Assembly: GCA_023391335.1 (NCBI GenBank)
Contig: JAEWBG010000086.1
Span: forward strand, 1-21,967
Reading direction: 5' to 3'
DNA length: 21,967 nucleotides
Source of the DNA: Pseudomonadota bacterium
GTDB lineage: Bacteria; Pseudomonadota; Gammaproteobacteria; Steroidobacterales; Steroidobacteraceae
This document shows positions 1-6,917 of this stretch, piece after piece. A program made the translations under genes and the position numbers. The notes below the pieces were generated by a model that ran no database searches, had not been told where the DNA came from, and worked only from the letters and a program-made list of their open reading frames with translations. Each line of letters opens with the position of its first letter. Positions within the stretch are counted from its first letter, which is position 1.

Positions 1-1
1 C

Positions 2-271
2 TCCTGGATTCAGGGCTGCGCTCAAAGCATGAACGATCGCATCCTGCACTGTGCGGTTCGAGTTCATCGAGATCGTCCACGTTATTCCCTCGTCCGCATC
101 GGTTGGGAAAGCGTACGACGCGGCCATCCACCTCCGCCCAATCTCAGCTGCAAAGCCATACCCGTGTGGCTGCTTAGATTTCTCTCCAACCAATCGTGAA
201 ATTTGTGGGGATACGTCAGCTTTGCGGGGGAGGTCGGGCGAAGCGCGGGAGAGGGGGATTCGCGACTTCAA
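2..271 (-). CDS. Possible partial ORF of a third integron cassette (runs off left edge)
   Basis: On the minus strand a frame stays open from an in-frame TGA at 283-281 to the window edge, about 90 residues. A TTG at 271-269 could start it; it lies directly behind the degenerate attC core at 277-271, as first genes of cassettes often do. The C-terminal part has a protein-like composition (for example GYGFAAEIGRRWMAASYAF, then TVQDAIVHALSAALNPG). The N-terminal part is rich in Pro, Arg and Ser and may not be coding. There is no convincing Shine-Dalgarno sequence and no recognised family. The call rests on an open frame plus cassette context, so it is tentative. Confidence 0.3.
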   Translation of the reverse strand, partial: MKSRIPLSRASPDLPRKADVSPQISRLVGEKSKQPHGYGFAAEIGRRWMAASYAFPTDADEGITWTISMNSNRTVQDAIVHALSAALNPG

Positions 272-361
272 TCCAATTCTTCACCCTTCCTCCCATGCGG
301 CCCAGCGCCATGCTGTATCGCGCGTGGCTTTGCACGCGTCGAAACCAAGAATTTGTTATCC
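271..361 (-). other. Degenerate integron attC site after the toxin gene
   Basis: Read on the minus strand, the R'' box GGATAAC (361-355) contains the toxin's TAA stop and is followed by AA. The R'' box is the exact reverse complement of GTTATCC (868-862), which opens the same cassette. A 7-bp arm AATTCTT (353-347) pairs with AAGAATT (281-275). The second core reads ATTGGAT (277-271), one base off the GTTRRRY consensus: the first G is A. The span of 91 bp nearly equals the 90-bp attC at 862-951. An inner hairpin CGCGTG/CACGCG is also present. The mutated first core base may make it a poor recombination site. Confidence 0.5.
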
Positions 362-610
362 AATGATTTTGTCGTAGTCACCATGCGTACCGATCCATAC
401 CCACATGATGCCGTCGGGTACTTCCGTGCCAAGCGCACGATGGTGAATCCCGGCGCGAACCGACCAGAGGTTGCCGATGCGCTTGAAGTGCAGTGATGGG
501 TGGCGAGGGTTCGTACGAAGCAACTCATAGTTCTTATCTGCAACTTCCCGCACTTCGCGAGGTAGGGCGTCGTACAGCGCCCAGAACTTACTTGATGCGT
601 AGTGATTCAA
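356..610 (-). CDS. RelE/ParE-family type II toxin
   Basis: This 84-aa protein has the size and pattern of RelE/ParE-superfamily toxins: an N-terminal helical segment (FWALYDALPREVREVADKNY), then LRTNPRHPSLHFKRIG, SVRAGIHHRALG and the terminal WVWIGTHGDYDKII strand typical of the fold. Family members are mRNA endonucleases or gyrase inhibitors; which activity applies here cannot be told from sequence. It begins with TTG at 610, overlapping the antitoxin stop by four bases (TTGA), so translation is probably coupled. Its stop TAA lies in the attC R'' box, which marks it as the last gene of a cassette. The toxin call is strong; the biochemical target is unknown. Confidence 0.85.
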   Translation of the reverse strand: MNHYASSKFWALYDALPREVREVADKNYELLRTNPRHPSLHFKRIGNLWSVRAGIHHRALGTEVPDGIMWVWIGTHGDYDKIIG

Positions 611-807
611 AGCTTCCGTGCTCGGCCGGACTCATACTCCGCCTTGGCCTCCGAAACAAGCGCGTCCAGTTTCCCGGACTTCGCATCGGTCTCGATCTGC
701 GCGTCCCAGGCGTTCCAGTCTTGTTCCAGAAACCATTCGCGGAGTTCGGCAAACTCCTCGCGGGAAAGCTTCTGAATCTGCTCTTCGATTTCCTCGATCT
801 TGCGCAT
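607..807 (-). CDS. Antitoxin partner of the RelE/ParE toxin
   Basis: A 66-aa acidic, almost wholly helical protein (KIEEIEEQIQKLSREEFAELREWF, later AKAEYESGRARKL). It resembles the short helical antitoxins encoded just before ParE/RelE toxins and should neutralise the toxin by binding it. The ATG at 807 is preceded by a clear AGGTGA ribosome-binding site. Its stop overlaps the TTG start of the toxin by four bases, the usual antitoxin-first order. No ribbon-helix-helix or HTH motif is obvious, so whether it autoregulates the operon is unclear. The leader from the cassette core (867) to the start is about 60 bases and could carry the cassette's own promoter. Confidence 0.8.
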   Translation of the reverse strand: MRKIEEIEEQIQKLSREEFAELREWFLEQDWNAWDAQIETDAKSGKLDALVSEAKAEYESGRARKL

Positions 808-861
808 AGGTCACCTCGTCGGCCGAGTATAACGCTGCATTTCGACTAAGGTCTTCTCATC

Positions 862-951
862 GGATAACGCCGCGAATGAGCCGCGAACAAATGGCGAAGC
901 TGTTTGTGAGTCGGGCAAGCATCGCTTGCGAACTCGATTCGCTTGTTAGGC
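862..951 (-). other. Integron attC recombination site
   Basis: Minus-strand order: R'' box GCCTAAC (951-945), then inner arms, then R' box GTTATCC (868-862). The R'' box is the exact reverse complement of GTTAGGC at 1330-1324, the start of the same cassette. The arms GCGAATCGAG and CTCATTCGC pair perfectly except for one unpaired base, the extrahelical feature known from attC sites. A terminal-structure hairpin GCAAGC/GCTTGC is also present. Recombination would cut between G868 and T867. The stop codon of the 123-aa gene is embedded in R''. These features together make a chance match unlikely. Confidence 0.85.
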
Positions 952-1317
952 AGCACTGATGTCCTCCAAACTGATGTACTTGGCGCTATCGTCACCCGCG
1001 ACAATCAATTCAACCAGCACGCGCATTCCGTTGTCCGTGAGCGCGAGGCACTCGACGAGCGCGAAGAGCTTCGTGTCGTTCGGTTTGAAATACTTAACTG
1101 CCCGCACCTCCCAACCATGCACCAACGATCTCGCATCGAGTTCGGCAAGACAGCGGCTGAGATCCTCTCGGATTGCGGCGGCAGGTTCTCGGTCATACGC
1201 GAGGGCGTATCCGAACCGGCTCGCCAACTCATCGATTCCTCCAGAACAGAGTAGCCGAGTGGCCTCCCCGCCAAAAGCCATTAGTGACTTCGGATCTGTC
1301 TGCTGATCGATACGCAC
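946..1317 (-). CDS. Integron cassette protein of unknown function
   Basis: This 123-aa soluble protein has no signal peptide or membrane segment and belongs to no family I recognise. It starts with GTG at 1317, only six bases after the cassette core GTTAGGC and without a Shine-Dalgarno sequence, a layout common in gene cassettes. Its TAA stop sits inside the attC R'' box. The second half is alternating hydrophobic (TKLFALVECLALTDNGMRVLVELIV), suggesting beta strands around LEDI and AVKYF motifs. It is the only gene of a 462-bp cassette (1329 to 868). An alternative start is the ATG for Met13. Function cannot be inferred from sequence. Confidence 0.7.
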   Translation of the reverse strand: MRIDQQTDPKSLMAFGGEATRLLCSGGIDELASRFGYALAYDREPAAAIREDLSRCLAELDARSLVHGWEVRAVKYFKPNDTKLFALVECLALTDNGMRVLVELIVAGDDSAKYISLEDISAA

Positions 1318-1323
1318 TTGACT

Positions 1324-1330
1324 GCCTAAC
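1324..1330 (-). other. Integron cassette boundary core site (GTTAGGC)
   Basis: GTTAGGC on the minus strand fits the GTTRRRY core and opens the 462-bp cassette. A second GTT-type heptamer, GTTATCT, lies directly before it (1337-1331). To the right there is no matching RYYYAAC box at attC distance and no integrase gene, so this is either an eroded attC or attI, or an array edge formed by rearrangement. Confidence 0.6.
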
Positions 1331-1738
1331 AGATAACTAGACGGATGCAGAAATATTGGTTTATGCGGCTGCCGCCTATTCTATTTATCATCGCGAGAGG
1401 CGAGAGGCTAACCGCACGCGGCGGTTTTGCAAAGTCGCGGACACGCCATGGAACCGGCGGGGAACGCCGGGCCATCTGGGACGAATGAATTGACACAACC
1501 AGCGACATCTCTCCTCGAGAGAAAAGGGCGCCTCATGTTCAGCACCGCGCAGAGCGAACGCGTATTTTTGTCGAGAGCTCCATGAGGCACACGCTGTACC
1601 CATGACCTGTGACACATCGGCACGCAGCACCACACCAGATACCGCGCGCCGACGAATCACCCTTTCTTGATCCCGATCACCGCTTTCTTCTCCATTGCAT
1701 GCTCAACTTCATTCGAAGGGGACGCGACGGAGGACGCG
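1331..1738. other. Intergenic stretch right of the cassette array
   Basis: About 400 bases with no supported gene. I looked for an integron integrase, which would be expected here on the plus strand, and see no tyrosine-recombinase motifs. A direct repeat GCGAGAG/GCGAGAG-like pair lies near 1392-1407. A 6-bp stem AACCGC (1410-1415) / GCGGTT (1421-1426) followed by TT could be a weak terminator. Short open frames on the minus strand lack ribosome-binding sites. Confidence 0.4.
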
Positions 1739-2029
1739 ATGCGACGGAATGAAAAGCGAGTACTGATTTTGCTGTACTCCATTCGCTGGTGGGGTCTGCT
1801 GTTGGCCGGTGTAGCAGGTTATGTGATGTTGTTTTTTCTGATTCCGAGGGCTTCGCTTGCGCGCCCAATGCTGGCGGATACGGTTCAAGCACTTGCAACG
1901 CTTTGGTTTGCTTTGTGCACTGGTGCAGGGCTGTTCGGTGCGGTCAGTTCATTCGCCTCTCTTATAGGTCGCCTACGAAATCAGGATCGAAGCACCTCAG
2001 CGGGCCAATGGACGGGCGGAAGAGAGTAG
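1739..2029 (+). CDS. Small two-helix membrane protein, unknown function
   Basis: This 96-aa protein starts at ATG 1739, chosen because GGAGG lies five bases upstream; the longer frame from 1667 has no such signal. A basic N-terminus (MRRNEKR) is followed by a transmembrane helix at about residues 17-36 (WWGLLLAGVAGYVMLFFLIP). A second helix lies at about 50-76 (TVQALATLWFALCTGAGLFGAVSSF), then a hydrophilic tail. The positive N-terminus and basic tail suggest a hairpin with both ends in the cytoplasm. No family is recognised and neighbours give no hint of function. Confidence 0.6.
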   Translation: MRRNEKRVLILLYSIRWWGLLLAGVAGYVMLFFLIPRASLARPMLADTVQALATLWFALCTGAGLFGAVSSFASLIGRLRNQDRSTSAGQWTGGRE

Positions 2030-2221
2030 CGGGGCTCGACCCTAGTTCGGGAACGCGTTCGAAGGAAGCCGCAGTACGCACCCAATTCGGTGGCACTTCA
2101 GTGCGCACGCGTGAGTGAACATCAGAAGCGCTGTAGTTGCGCGCGAGCTGTCGAAAGTCCGAGTGCGTTCGTGCTCGCGCGAATGTATCTTTAGATCCCT
2201 CGAATTTGACGGAGCAACCGC

Positions 2222-2746
2222 ATGGTGGCGTCGAAGGCTCGCGTTGCCTGTCTGGCGGCAATGTTATGGGCAGTGTCGATCGGGCTGTGCGGTTGCACGG
2301 CTCACCTCGTTAGCGACTACGATCCGGTGACCGACAGATCAGTGAGCGACCTGTATCGATCCATCGATGCGCTGCTCACTCGGATGGAAGAGCTCAGCAT
2401 CGAACCTCTGTCGCCGAACGATGCGCACGCATCCTGCAACCCAGACGAGTTCGCGGACGACTATCGCGAGATCGGTTCTCAATTGAGGCTGTTGATCGTT
2501 CGCAATGCGGCGCGGCCGGATAACTCACTTACCAACGATCAACTGTTGCTCCTTTCGAAGAACATCGACGCGGTGCGGCAGTTGCAGCGAGTGAGATATG
2601 AGCGTGCGAAAGGGAATTCGGAGGATCGCTCCGGCGGCTGCTTGCCGGCAGAAGAAATCGGCCCGATTCGCAGGTCACTGGATCAGGCGGTCACCGCGAT
2701 ATTGAAGCTTGAATTGGCGAAGCGAGACTTCAGGACGAAGGAGTAA
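2222..2746 (+). CDS. Putative outer-membrane or periplasmic lipoprotein
   Basis: A 174-aa protein with a short hydrophobic N-terminus ending in a lipobox-like LCGC (Cys about residue 25), then a largely helical, charged mature part. The motif YDPVTD follows shortly after the Cys. The remainder contains heptad-like stretches (LYRSIDALLTRMEEL, QLLLLSKNIDAVRQLQRVRYERAK). ATG 2222 has GGAG seven bases upstream. The next gene begins three bases after its stop, so the two form an operon. No defined family is recognised; the helical mature region suggests a structural or binding role. Lipoprotein status is likely, function unknown. Confidence 0.7.
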   Translation: MVASKARVACLAAMLWAVSIGLCGCTAHLVSDYDPVTDRSVSDLYRSIDALLTRMEELSIEPLSPNDAHASCNPDEFADDYREIGSQLRLLIVRNAARPDNSLTNDQLLLLSKNIDAVRQLQRVRYERAKGNSEDRSGGCLPAEEIGPIRRSLDQAVTAILKLELAKRDFRTKE

Positions 2747-2748
2747 CC

Positions 2749-3078
2749 ATGGCACTCGATGCAGGTCAGTTGTCGAAGATGATGATCACAGCGGCACGGG
2801 GGCAACTCAAGAAGAAATGGCCCTTGGTCAGGGAGTACGCGGAAAGCGAAGCGCGCAAGACTGCAGAGACGATTGCGATGATCGAGAAGCTGCACGCAAG
2901 CGACAAAATCTCAGAAGAAGAGGCGCAGTTGCTGCTGCAGATGCAACGTAACTCCGCCAACGCCGTACTTCTCACCGTGAAGGGCATGGGACTGCTCGCC
3001 GCCGAACAAGCGATCAACGCAGCGGTGGATGCGGTGCGGACCGTGGTGAACGAGGCGGTTGGGTTTGCCCTGATCTAG
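2749..3078 (+). CDS. Conserved-looking helical protein, partner of upstream lipoprotein
   Basis: This 109-aa protein starts two bases after the lipoprotein stop, with AAGGAG seven bases upstream overlapping the end of that gene, so co-translation is likely. It is predicted almost entirely helical: an amphipathic, Lys/Glu-rich first part (LKKKWPLVREYAESEARKTAETIAMIEKL), an acidic ISEEEAQLLLQMQ helix, then a hydrophobic Ala/Val-rich end (GLLAAEQAINAAVDAVRTVVNEAVGFALI). The C-terminus could associate with a membrane or oligomerise. There is no signal peptide. Gene pairing suggests it works with the lipoprotein, but no function can be assigned. Confidence 0.65.
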   Translation: MALDAGQLSKMMITAARGQLKKKWPLVREYAESEARKTAETIAMIEKLHASDKISEEEAQLLLQMQRNSANAVLLTVKGMGLLAAEQAINAAVDAVRTVVNEAVGFALI

Positions 3079-3180
3079 CGGCTATCGAGCGTTGCCCGTT
3101 GTGCTTGCGTAACTCAAAGGATGATCAAGTGGCTGGAGCAACGGTCTTTGGCCGCTTCGCTCGCATGCGCGGCTACTGCG

Positions 3181-3396
3181 TCACTTCGGGCGATAGTCTT
3201 TGTTGCGTGCTTCGAACGCACGGATTTCACGCTCCGCATCGGCGCGGGTGATTCCGTAAGAACTCTGAATCACCTTCAGCAGCTCTGGACGTTTACCGCT
3301 AATCGCTTCGAGTTCTGCATCGCTGAATTTCATCCAGCGGGCCCGCACACGCCCTTTGAACTGCTGCCAATTGTTCTCTGCGAGTGACCAATTCAT
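3181..3396 (-). CDS. CsbD family stress-associated protein
   Basis: A 71-aa protein with the CsbD-family pattern: N-terminal W-x-x-FKG (NNWQQFKGRVRARWMKFSDAELEAI), then SGKRPELLKVIQSSYGITRADAEREIRAF. CsbD-like proteins are small soluble helical proteins often induced in general stress; their molecular role is not established. The ATG at 3396 is chosen because GGAGA lies five to six bases upstream and all family similarity starts there; the open frame extends further upstream without support. It stands convergent to the 2749-3078 gene. Confidence 0.85.
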   Translation of the reverse strand: MNWSLAENNWQQFKGRVRARWMKFSDAELEAISGKRPELLKVIQSSYGITRADAEREIRAFEARNKDYRPK

Positions 3397-3523
3397 TTGC
3401 TCTCCAAGTGGGACGGGCAGTCCACCAGGAGTCGGGGGAGGGTGCCGGGACGCGGAGCCTACACTAGTCCGGTCAAAACCATCGCAGTGATTTCGTGCGC
3501 AAGATGCGCGCACCGGGTGCCGC

Positions 3524-3637
3524 TTATGCCGACACTGGATCGTCGGGCGCGGGCTTGTTCTTTCGTTCCGCTTTGCGCAATTGCTCTTCGTGATTACGGC
3601 GCTTCTTGTCCTGCTTGTAATTGGGAGGGCGTGCCAT
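3524..3637 (-). CDS. Short basic conserved protein (MARPPNYK type)
   Basis: This 37-aa protein, MARPPNYKQDKKRRNHEEQL and onward, is dominated by Lys, Arg and Glu and ends PAPDDPVSA. Short proteins beginning MARPPNYKQDKKRR are, from memory, widespread in Xanthomonadales and related proteobacteria, with no known function. The start at 3637 is supported by GAGGA seven bases upstream; a longer in-frame extension has no ribosome-binding site. The basic charge suggests nucleic-acid or ribosome association, but that is only an inference. Confidence 0.7.
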   Translation of the reverse strand: MARPPNYKQDKKRRNHEEQLRKAERKNKPAPDDPVSA

Positions 3638-3680
3638 GGATTTATCCTCTAGAGCGAACCGAGCCGAAGTTCGACCAACC

Positions 3681-3980
3681 CTACCACGCCCAGTCTGCCC
3701 ACACCGAAACTTTGGTTGCCGCACCGACTTCGGATGCCACGGCTCTCAAAAATTGCACAGCTTTAATATGGAATAGCGCGGACACGCCGTGTTGCGGCCC
3801 GATGTCTTGCCAAGGAGCGTCTTTGGCGATGCGTCCTTGAATTTGAACTTTGGCAGATCCGTTGATGGCGATTTGCACGACCATGTTGGAGGGAGGTTCG
3901 CGCGAGCCGATGATTCGCAAGACGGCATCGTTGCCGACGGTGTTCTTATCGGCAGCGTTCATCAAAAGACAGACTGACAT
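3681..3980 (-). CDS. Small protein of unknown function
   Basis: A 99-aa soluble protein starting at ATG 3980 (MSVCLLMNAADKNTVGND). It is rich in beta-type segments: AVLRIIGS, NMVVQIAINGSAKVQIQGRI, then HIKAVQFLRAVASEVGAATKVSVWADWAW. The alternation and compactness recall small phage-tail or virion-type beta proteins, but no family can be named. The ribosome-binding site is weak (GGA about seven bases upstream). Met7 is an alternative start. It is divergent from the antiporter gene at 4116. Confidence 0.5.
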   Translation of the reverse strand: MSVCLLMNAADKNTVGNDAVLRIIGSREPPSNMVVQIAINGSAKVQIQGRIAKDAPWQDIGPQHGVSALFHIKAVQFLRAVASEVGAATKVSVWADWAW

Positions 3981-4115
3981 GGGAAAATCCAAATGCGGCG
4001 GGCAAGGATAGTGACACACATGAAGCCGCAAAGTTGGGCGCAACACTCACTATCGAGCCGCGAGACTGCGGCCGGTTGACTAGACTGCTGGCAACGGGAT
4101 CCAGGAGAGACAGCG

Positions 4116-5036
4116 TTGACTGCTTATGTCTTACTTCTCTTAGGCGTCGCATGCGCTGCAGCGGGTGGTGAGTTATTCGTGCGAGGCACGGTGGGCCTTG
4201 CCAGTTGGCTACGCATCTCGCCCGGAATTGTCGCCGCGACGGTTGCGGCGTTTGCCACGTCGAGTCCGGAACTGTCCGTTTCCATCAGCGCGGCAGCCAA
4301 CGGCACGCCCCAGATCGGTCTAGGCGATGCGCTTGGAAGCAATGTCGTTAACGTGGCATTGATTCTGGGCGCGGCACTGCTCATCTCGCCAATCTCCAGT
4401 CCGAGAGACACGCTCAAGCGGGATTTGCCTGTTGCAATCCTGGTGCCGATCGTCACCGCCTTGTTTGCACTCGATGGTCTTATCTCGCGTGCGGATGGCA
4501 TCCTAATGTTGTTCATGTTCGTGTTGTGGCTAGGCGCCACGATTGTGCAAGCACGCAAACAACGCAGTGCGATCGAGGAGGTCCTCGCTGCGCATCGCCG
4601 CTGGTCGGTGATTGCGTCCTGCATTGCCGGTCTTGCGATCTTGTTTCTTGCAGGGCACTTCATCGTGGACGGAGCTCGCGCGATCGCGCGTTCGTTCGGC
4701 GTATCCGAGTTCGTAATCGGCGCAACAGTCGTGGCGGTCGGAACCTCCGTTCCCGAACTCGCAACTACTCTGGTCTCGAAACTACGCGGTCACGATGAAG
4801 TTGGTCTGGGCACGGTCCTCGGCAGCAACATCTTCAATGGTTTGCTGATCGTGGCCATCGCGGCGATCATTCATCCGATCGCCGTGCCGTTTCGCTCCGT
4901 GAGTTTTGCGCTGGTGCTCGACGTCGTGGCACTCGCTCTATGTTTTCCGAATCGCTCCGGCAAGATCGAACGCTCGCGTGGCTTGATGCTGCTCGGTTTG
5001 TACTGCGTTTACGTGTACTTGGTGTTGACGAGCTGA
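4116..5036 (+). CDS. Calcium/sodium antiporter (CaCA family, YrbG-like)
   Basis: This 306-aa inner-membrane protein has the inverted repeat of the CaCA superfamily. The first alpha repeat is FATSSPELSVSISAA with GLGDALGSNVVNVALILG. The second is VAVGTSVPELATTLVSKL with GLGTVLGSNIFNGLLIV. The acidic residues in SSPE and SVPE and the following GSN motifs line the ion path in the family. About ten transmembrane helices are predicted, the usual number for YrbG-type exchangers. The start is TTG at 4116, supported by AGGAGA seven bases upstream and by the hydrophobic first helix beginning there. It probably exchanges Na+ and Ca2+ across the inner membrane. The gene stands alone and converges on the ABC permease. 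Confidence 0.92.
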   Translation: MTAYVLLLLGVACAAAGGELFVRGTVGLASWLRISPGIVAATVAAFATSSPELSVSISAAANGTPQIGLGDALGSNVVNVALILGAALLISPISSPRDTLKRDLPVAILVPIVTALFALDGLISRADGILMLFMFVLWLGATIVQARKQRSAIEEVLAAHRRWSVIASCIAGLAILFLAGHFIVDGARAIARSFGVSEFVIGATVVAVGTSVPELATTLVSKLRGHDEVGLGTVLGSNIFNGLLIVAIAAIIHPIAVPFRSVSFALVLDVVALALCFPNRSGKIERSRGLMLLGLYCVYVYLVLTS

Positions 5037-5064
5037 TCGAACACGAAACAGAGTCGCTCGGAAT

Positions 5065-5135
5065 CTAATCCGCCAGTCTTCTTTTTTTGTGAACTTCGTA
5101 TGGCTTTGTGCTCTCTGTGTTGATCTTGATCCCCT
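5065..5135. repeat. Possible dispersed intergenic repeat remnant
   Basis: Between the convergent antiporter and permease genes lies a stretch with a poly-T run (5083-5089) and the words CTTCGTATGGCTTTGTGCTC and CTCTGTGTTGATC. From memory this resembles intergenic sequences of the 'CTTTGTGTTCTCTGTG' type that recur in many proteobacterial genomes. The T run could also serve as part of a terminator for the antiporter, but no strong stem precedes it. Confidence 0.25.
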
Positions 5136-5152
5136 TCCGATGGCGGAGCTCA

Positions 5153-6916
5153 TCACGCTCGAAGCTCGGCAGAAAGATCGAATCGCTCGAATCGTTCGCC
5201 GACCCATTGCACGCCGAAGCCTACTTCGGCGTAAAGAATCACGAGCGCAAACACTGTTCCGGCAGCGCTTGCTGTGACAGGTCCGATGAGCCAGCGACAA
5301 AGCAAGAACACCAGGCCTCCACCCACTGCAGCCGGCAGCATTGCGGCCAGCATCGCCAAGACGAGTGCGCTAACGAACAGGATGCGCTGTCCCATCGCAT
5401 CGATGCCTGTCGAATGATCTTGTGTCGTTCGCATCCAAGCTGGAAACAGGACAACGGCTGCGTTCATAACGAGTACCTGGATCGCGCACAGAAAGGGTAT
5501 CAACAGCGCGACTCCGACCGTGGCCGCGATGTGCATGCCCGGCGTGAGCCAGGGCGTTTGGTTCGTATCGAACGTGAGCGAGCCAGCAAGCAGCAGCAAC
5601 CACTGCAGCATCGTGAGGATTGCAATCGGTGCCAACATCTCACCAAGCACGATTTGCCAACCACGTAAGGGATAGGTTTTCAGCAAGTCCGAGTTCGCAA
5701 TGTCGGTGCGCAGATCCTGTCGAGCAAACATCGGTCCGAACACGAGTGTGTAGGCAGCAATCACGAGCGCGAAAATCGAGACGAAGGGGCGCAGTGACTC
5801 GTGCTCGCCTTGCCGCAGCCACTCGCAGCCTGCCACGACGACGATTGCGGCGATGAGAGCGGTTCGAGGGCGCAAGTATTCGGCGCTCGCGAGTAGGTTC
5901 TTCCAAAGGAACGCGACTTCCGGAGGATGGAATCGTCTCAGCCGAAACGGTGCGCTGCGCGGCTTAGGTGCTGATGTGCCCAGGCGCAGATTCCCGGATC
6001 GCATCGCGGCGATTTGAGTCGCCTTCTTGGCGGCCTTCGCGATCGACGCTTCCTCGAATGAAACCTCGGCTCGTAACACCCACACGTAATGGGCCGCGTA
6101 TACGCAGAGCGCCGGGACGAGCGCTTTGAAGAACGAAGAGAGGTCCGGTGCCAGCGCAGGTTGAACAACCCACTTCGCAGGGAGCAGCAGCCATGACAGC
6201 GGCTCTGCCGCCAACTGAGTTCCAAGATACGTCATCAGTGCGTGTGCGCTCTCCACGTCTTCGCTGCGCGGTGCACTCCAATTATTCCGTGTCCACATCG
6301 CGAGCACGCCGATGCCAATGACGATCGCGGCAAAGCTCACGAGCTGACGGCGAAGACGGCCCATCCCGCGCTCGAGGAGCCTCGTGATCGTGAACGATGA
6401 AGCGATGTCGTGTAGAGCGATGTTGCCGAGAATGATCCACCAGCCAAACGCTCGAATCACCCAATCGCCGGGCAAGAAGCTCCAAGTGCGCGATATCAAC
6501 CCAAATATCAGTGCAGTGAAAGCAAGCCTGAGCTGCAGATTGATCAACCGATAATGGATGAGCGTGCGACGGTGTACTGGCGCGGGAAATAGAAAGGCGA
6601 TCTCGGCCTCGCTAAAGGTCAGTGCCGCGCGCGACCTCGGTAATATCCAATAGAACAGGATGACGATCATCAACAGCAACGCGGCCACATTCGCGACGGC
6701 TGGCAATTGCTGGACGAGGATCTGCGGATCTACCTGTTCCGAGGCGCGCCCGTTATTTGCTCCCAATCGCCGCAAGAAGAAGAAATAGATGTATGCGCCA
6801 CCGACGAGTGCGCCGATCAGATATTTGGGTTGCTTCAGTCGTTTGACTCGCGAGACCAGCGCGTTTTCAAGCGACCTCATTCTCAGGTAGAACAGCGCGC
6901 TGGCGATGCCGCTCAT
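5153..6916 (-). CDS. ABC exporter permease (ABC-2-like)
   Basis: A 587-aa polytopic inner-membrane protein with about 10-12 hydrophobic segments, encoded directly after an ABC ATPase. The segment RAALTFSEAEIAFLFPAPVH is typical of large putative ABC exporter permeases. The ATG at 6916 is preferred: it follows the ATPase stop (6920-6918) by one base and has GGAG seven bases upstream. An in-frame ATG at 6931 overlapping the ATPase would add five residues. The protein would form the membrane channel driven by the neighbouring ATPase. The substrate is unknown, and no periplasmic adaptor or outer-membrane factor is encoded nearby. Confidence 0.88.
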   Translation of the reverse strand: MSGIASALFYLRMRSLENALVSRVKRLKQPKYLIGALVGGAYIYFFFLRRLGANNGRASEQVDPQILVQQLPAVANVAALLLMIVILFYWILPRSRAALTFSEAEIAFLFPAPVHRRTLIHYRLINLQLRLAFTALIFGLISRTWSFLPGDWVIRAFGWWIILGNIALHDIASSFTITRLLERGMGRLRRQLVSFAAIVIGIGVLAMWTRNNWSAPRSEDVESAHALMTYLGTQLAAEPLSWLLLPAKWVVQPALAPDLSSFFKALVPALCVYAAHYVWVLRAEVSFEEASIAKAAKKATQIAAMRSGNLRLGTSAPKPRSAPFRLRRFHPPEVAFLWKNLLASAEYLRPRTALIAAIVVVAGCEWLRQGEHESLRPFVSIFALVIAAYTLVFGPMFARQDLRTDIANSDLLKTYPLRGWQIVLGEMLAPIAILTMLQWLLLLAGSLTFDTNQTPWLTPGMHIAATVGVALLIPFLCAIQVLVMNAAVVLFPAWMRTTQDHSTGIDAMGQRILFVSALVLAMLAAMLPAAVGGGLVFLLCRWLIGPVTASAAGTVFALVILYAEVGFGVQWVGERFERFDLSAELRA

Positions 6917-6917
6917 A

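Noticed and set aside
1331..1738. attI site plus integrase gene expected right of the cassette array
   Set aside because: No tyrosine-recombinase motifs in any frame and no attI-like pattern beyond a doubled GTT heptamer.
4124..4663. 179-aa minus-strand frame
   Set aside because: Antisense to the Na+/Ca2+ antiporter, whose paired motifs are unmistakable.
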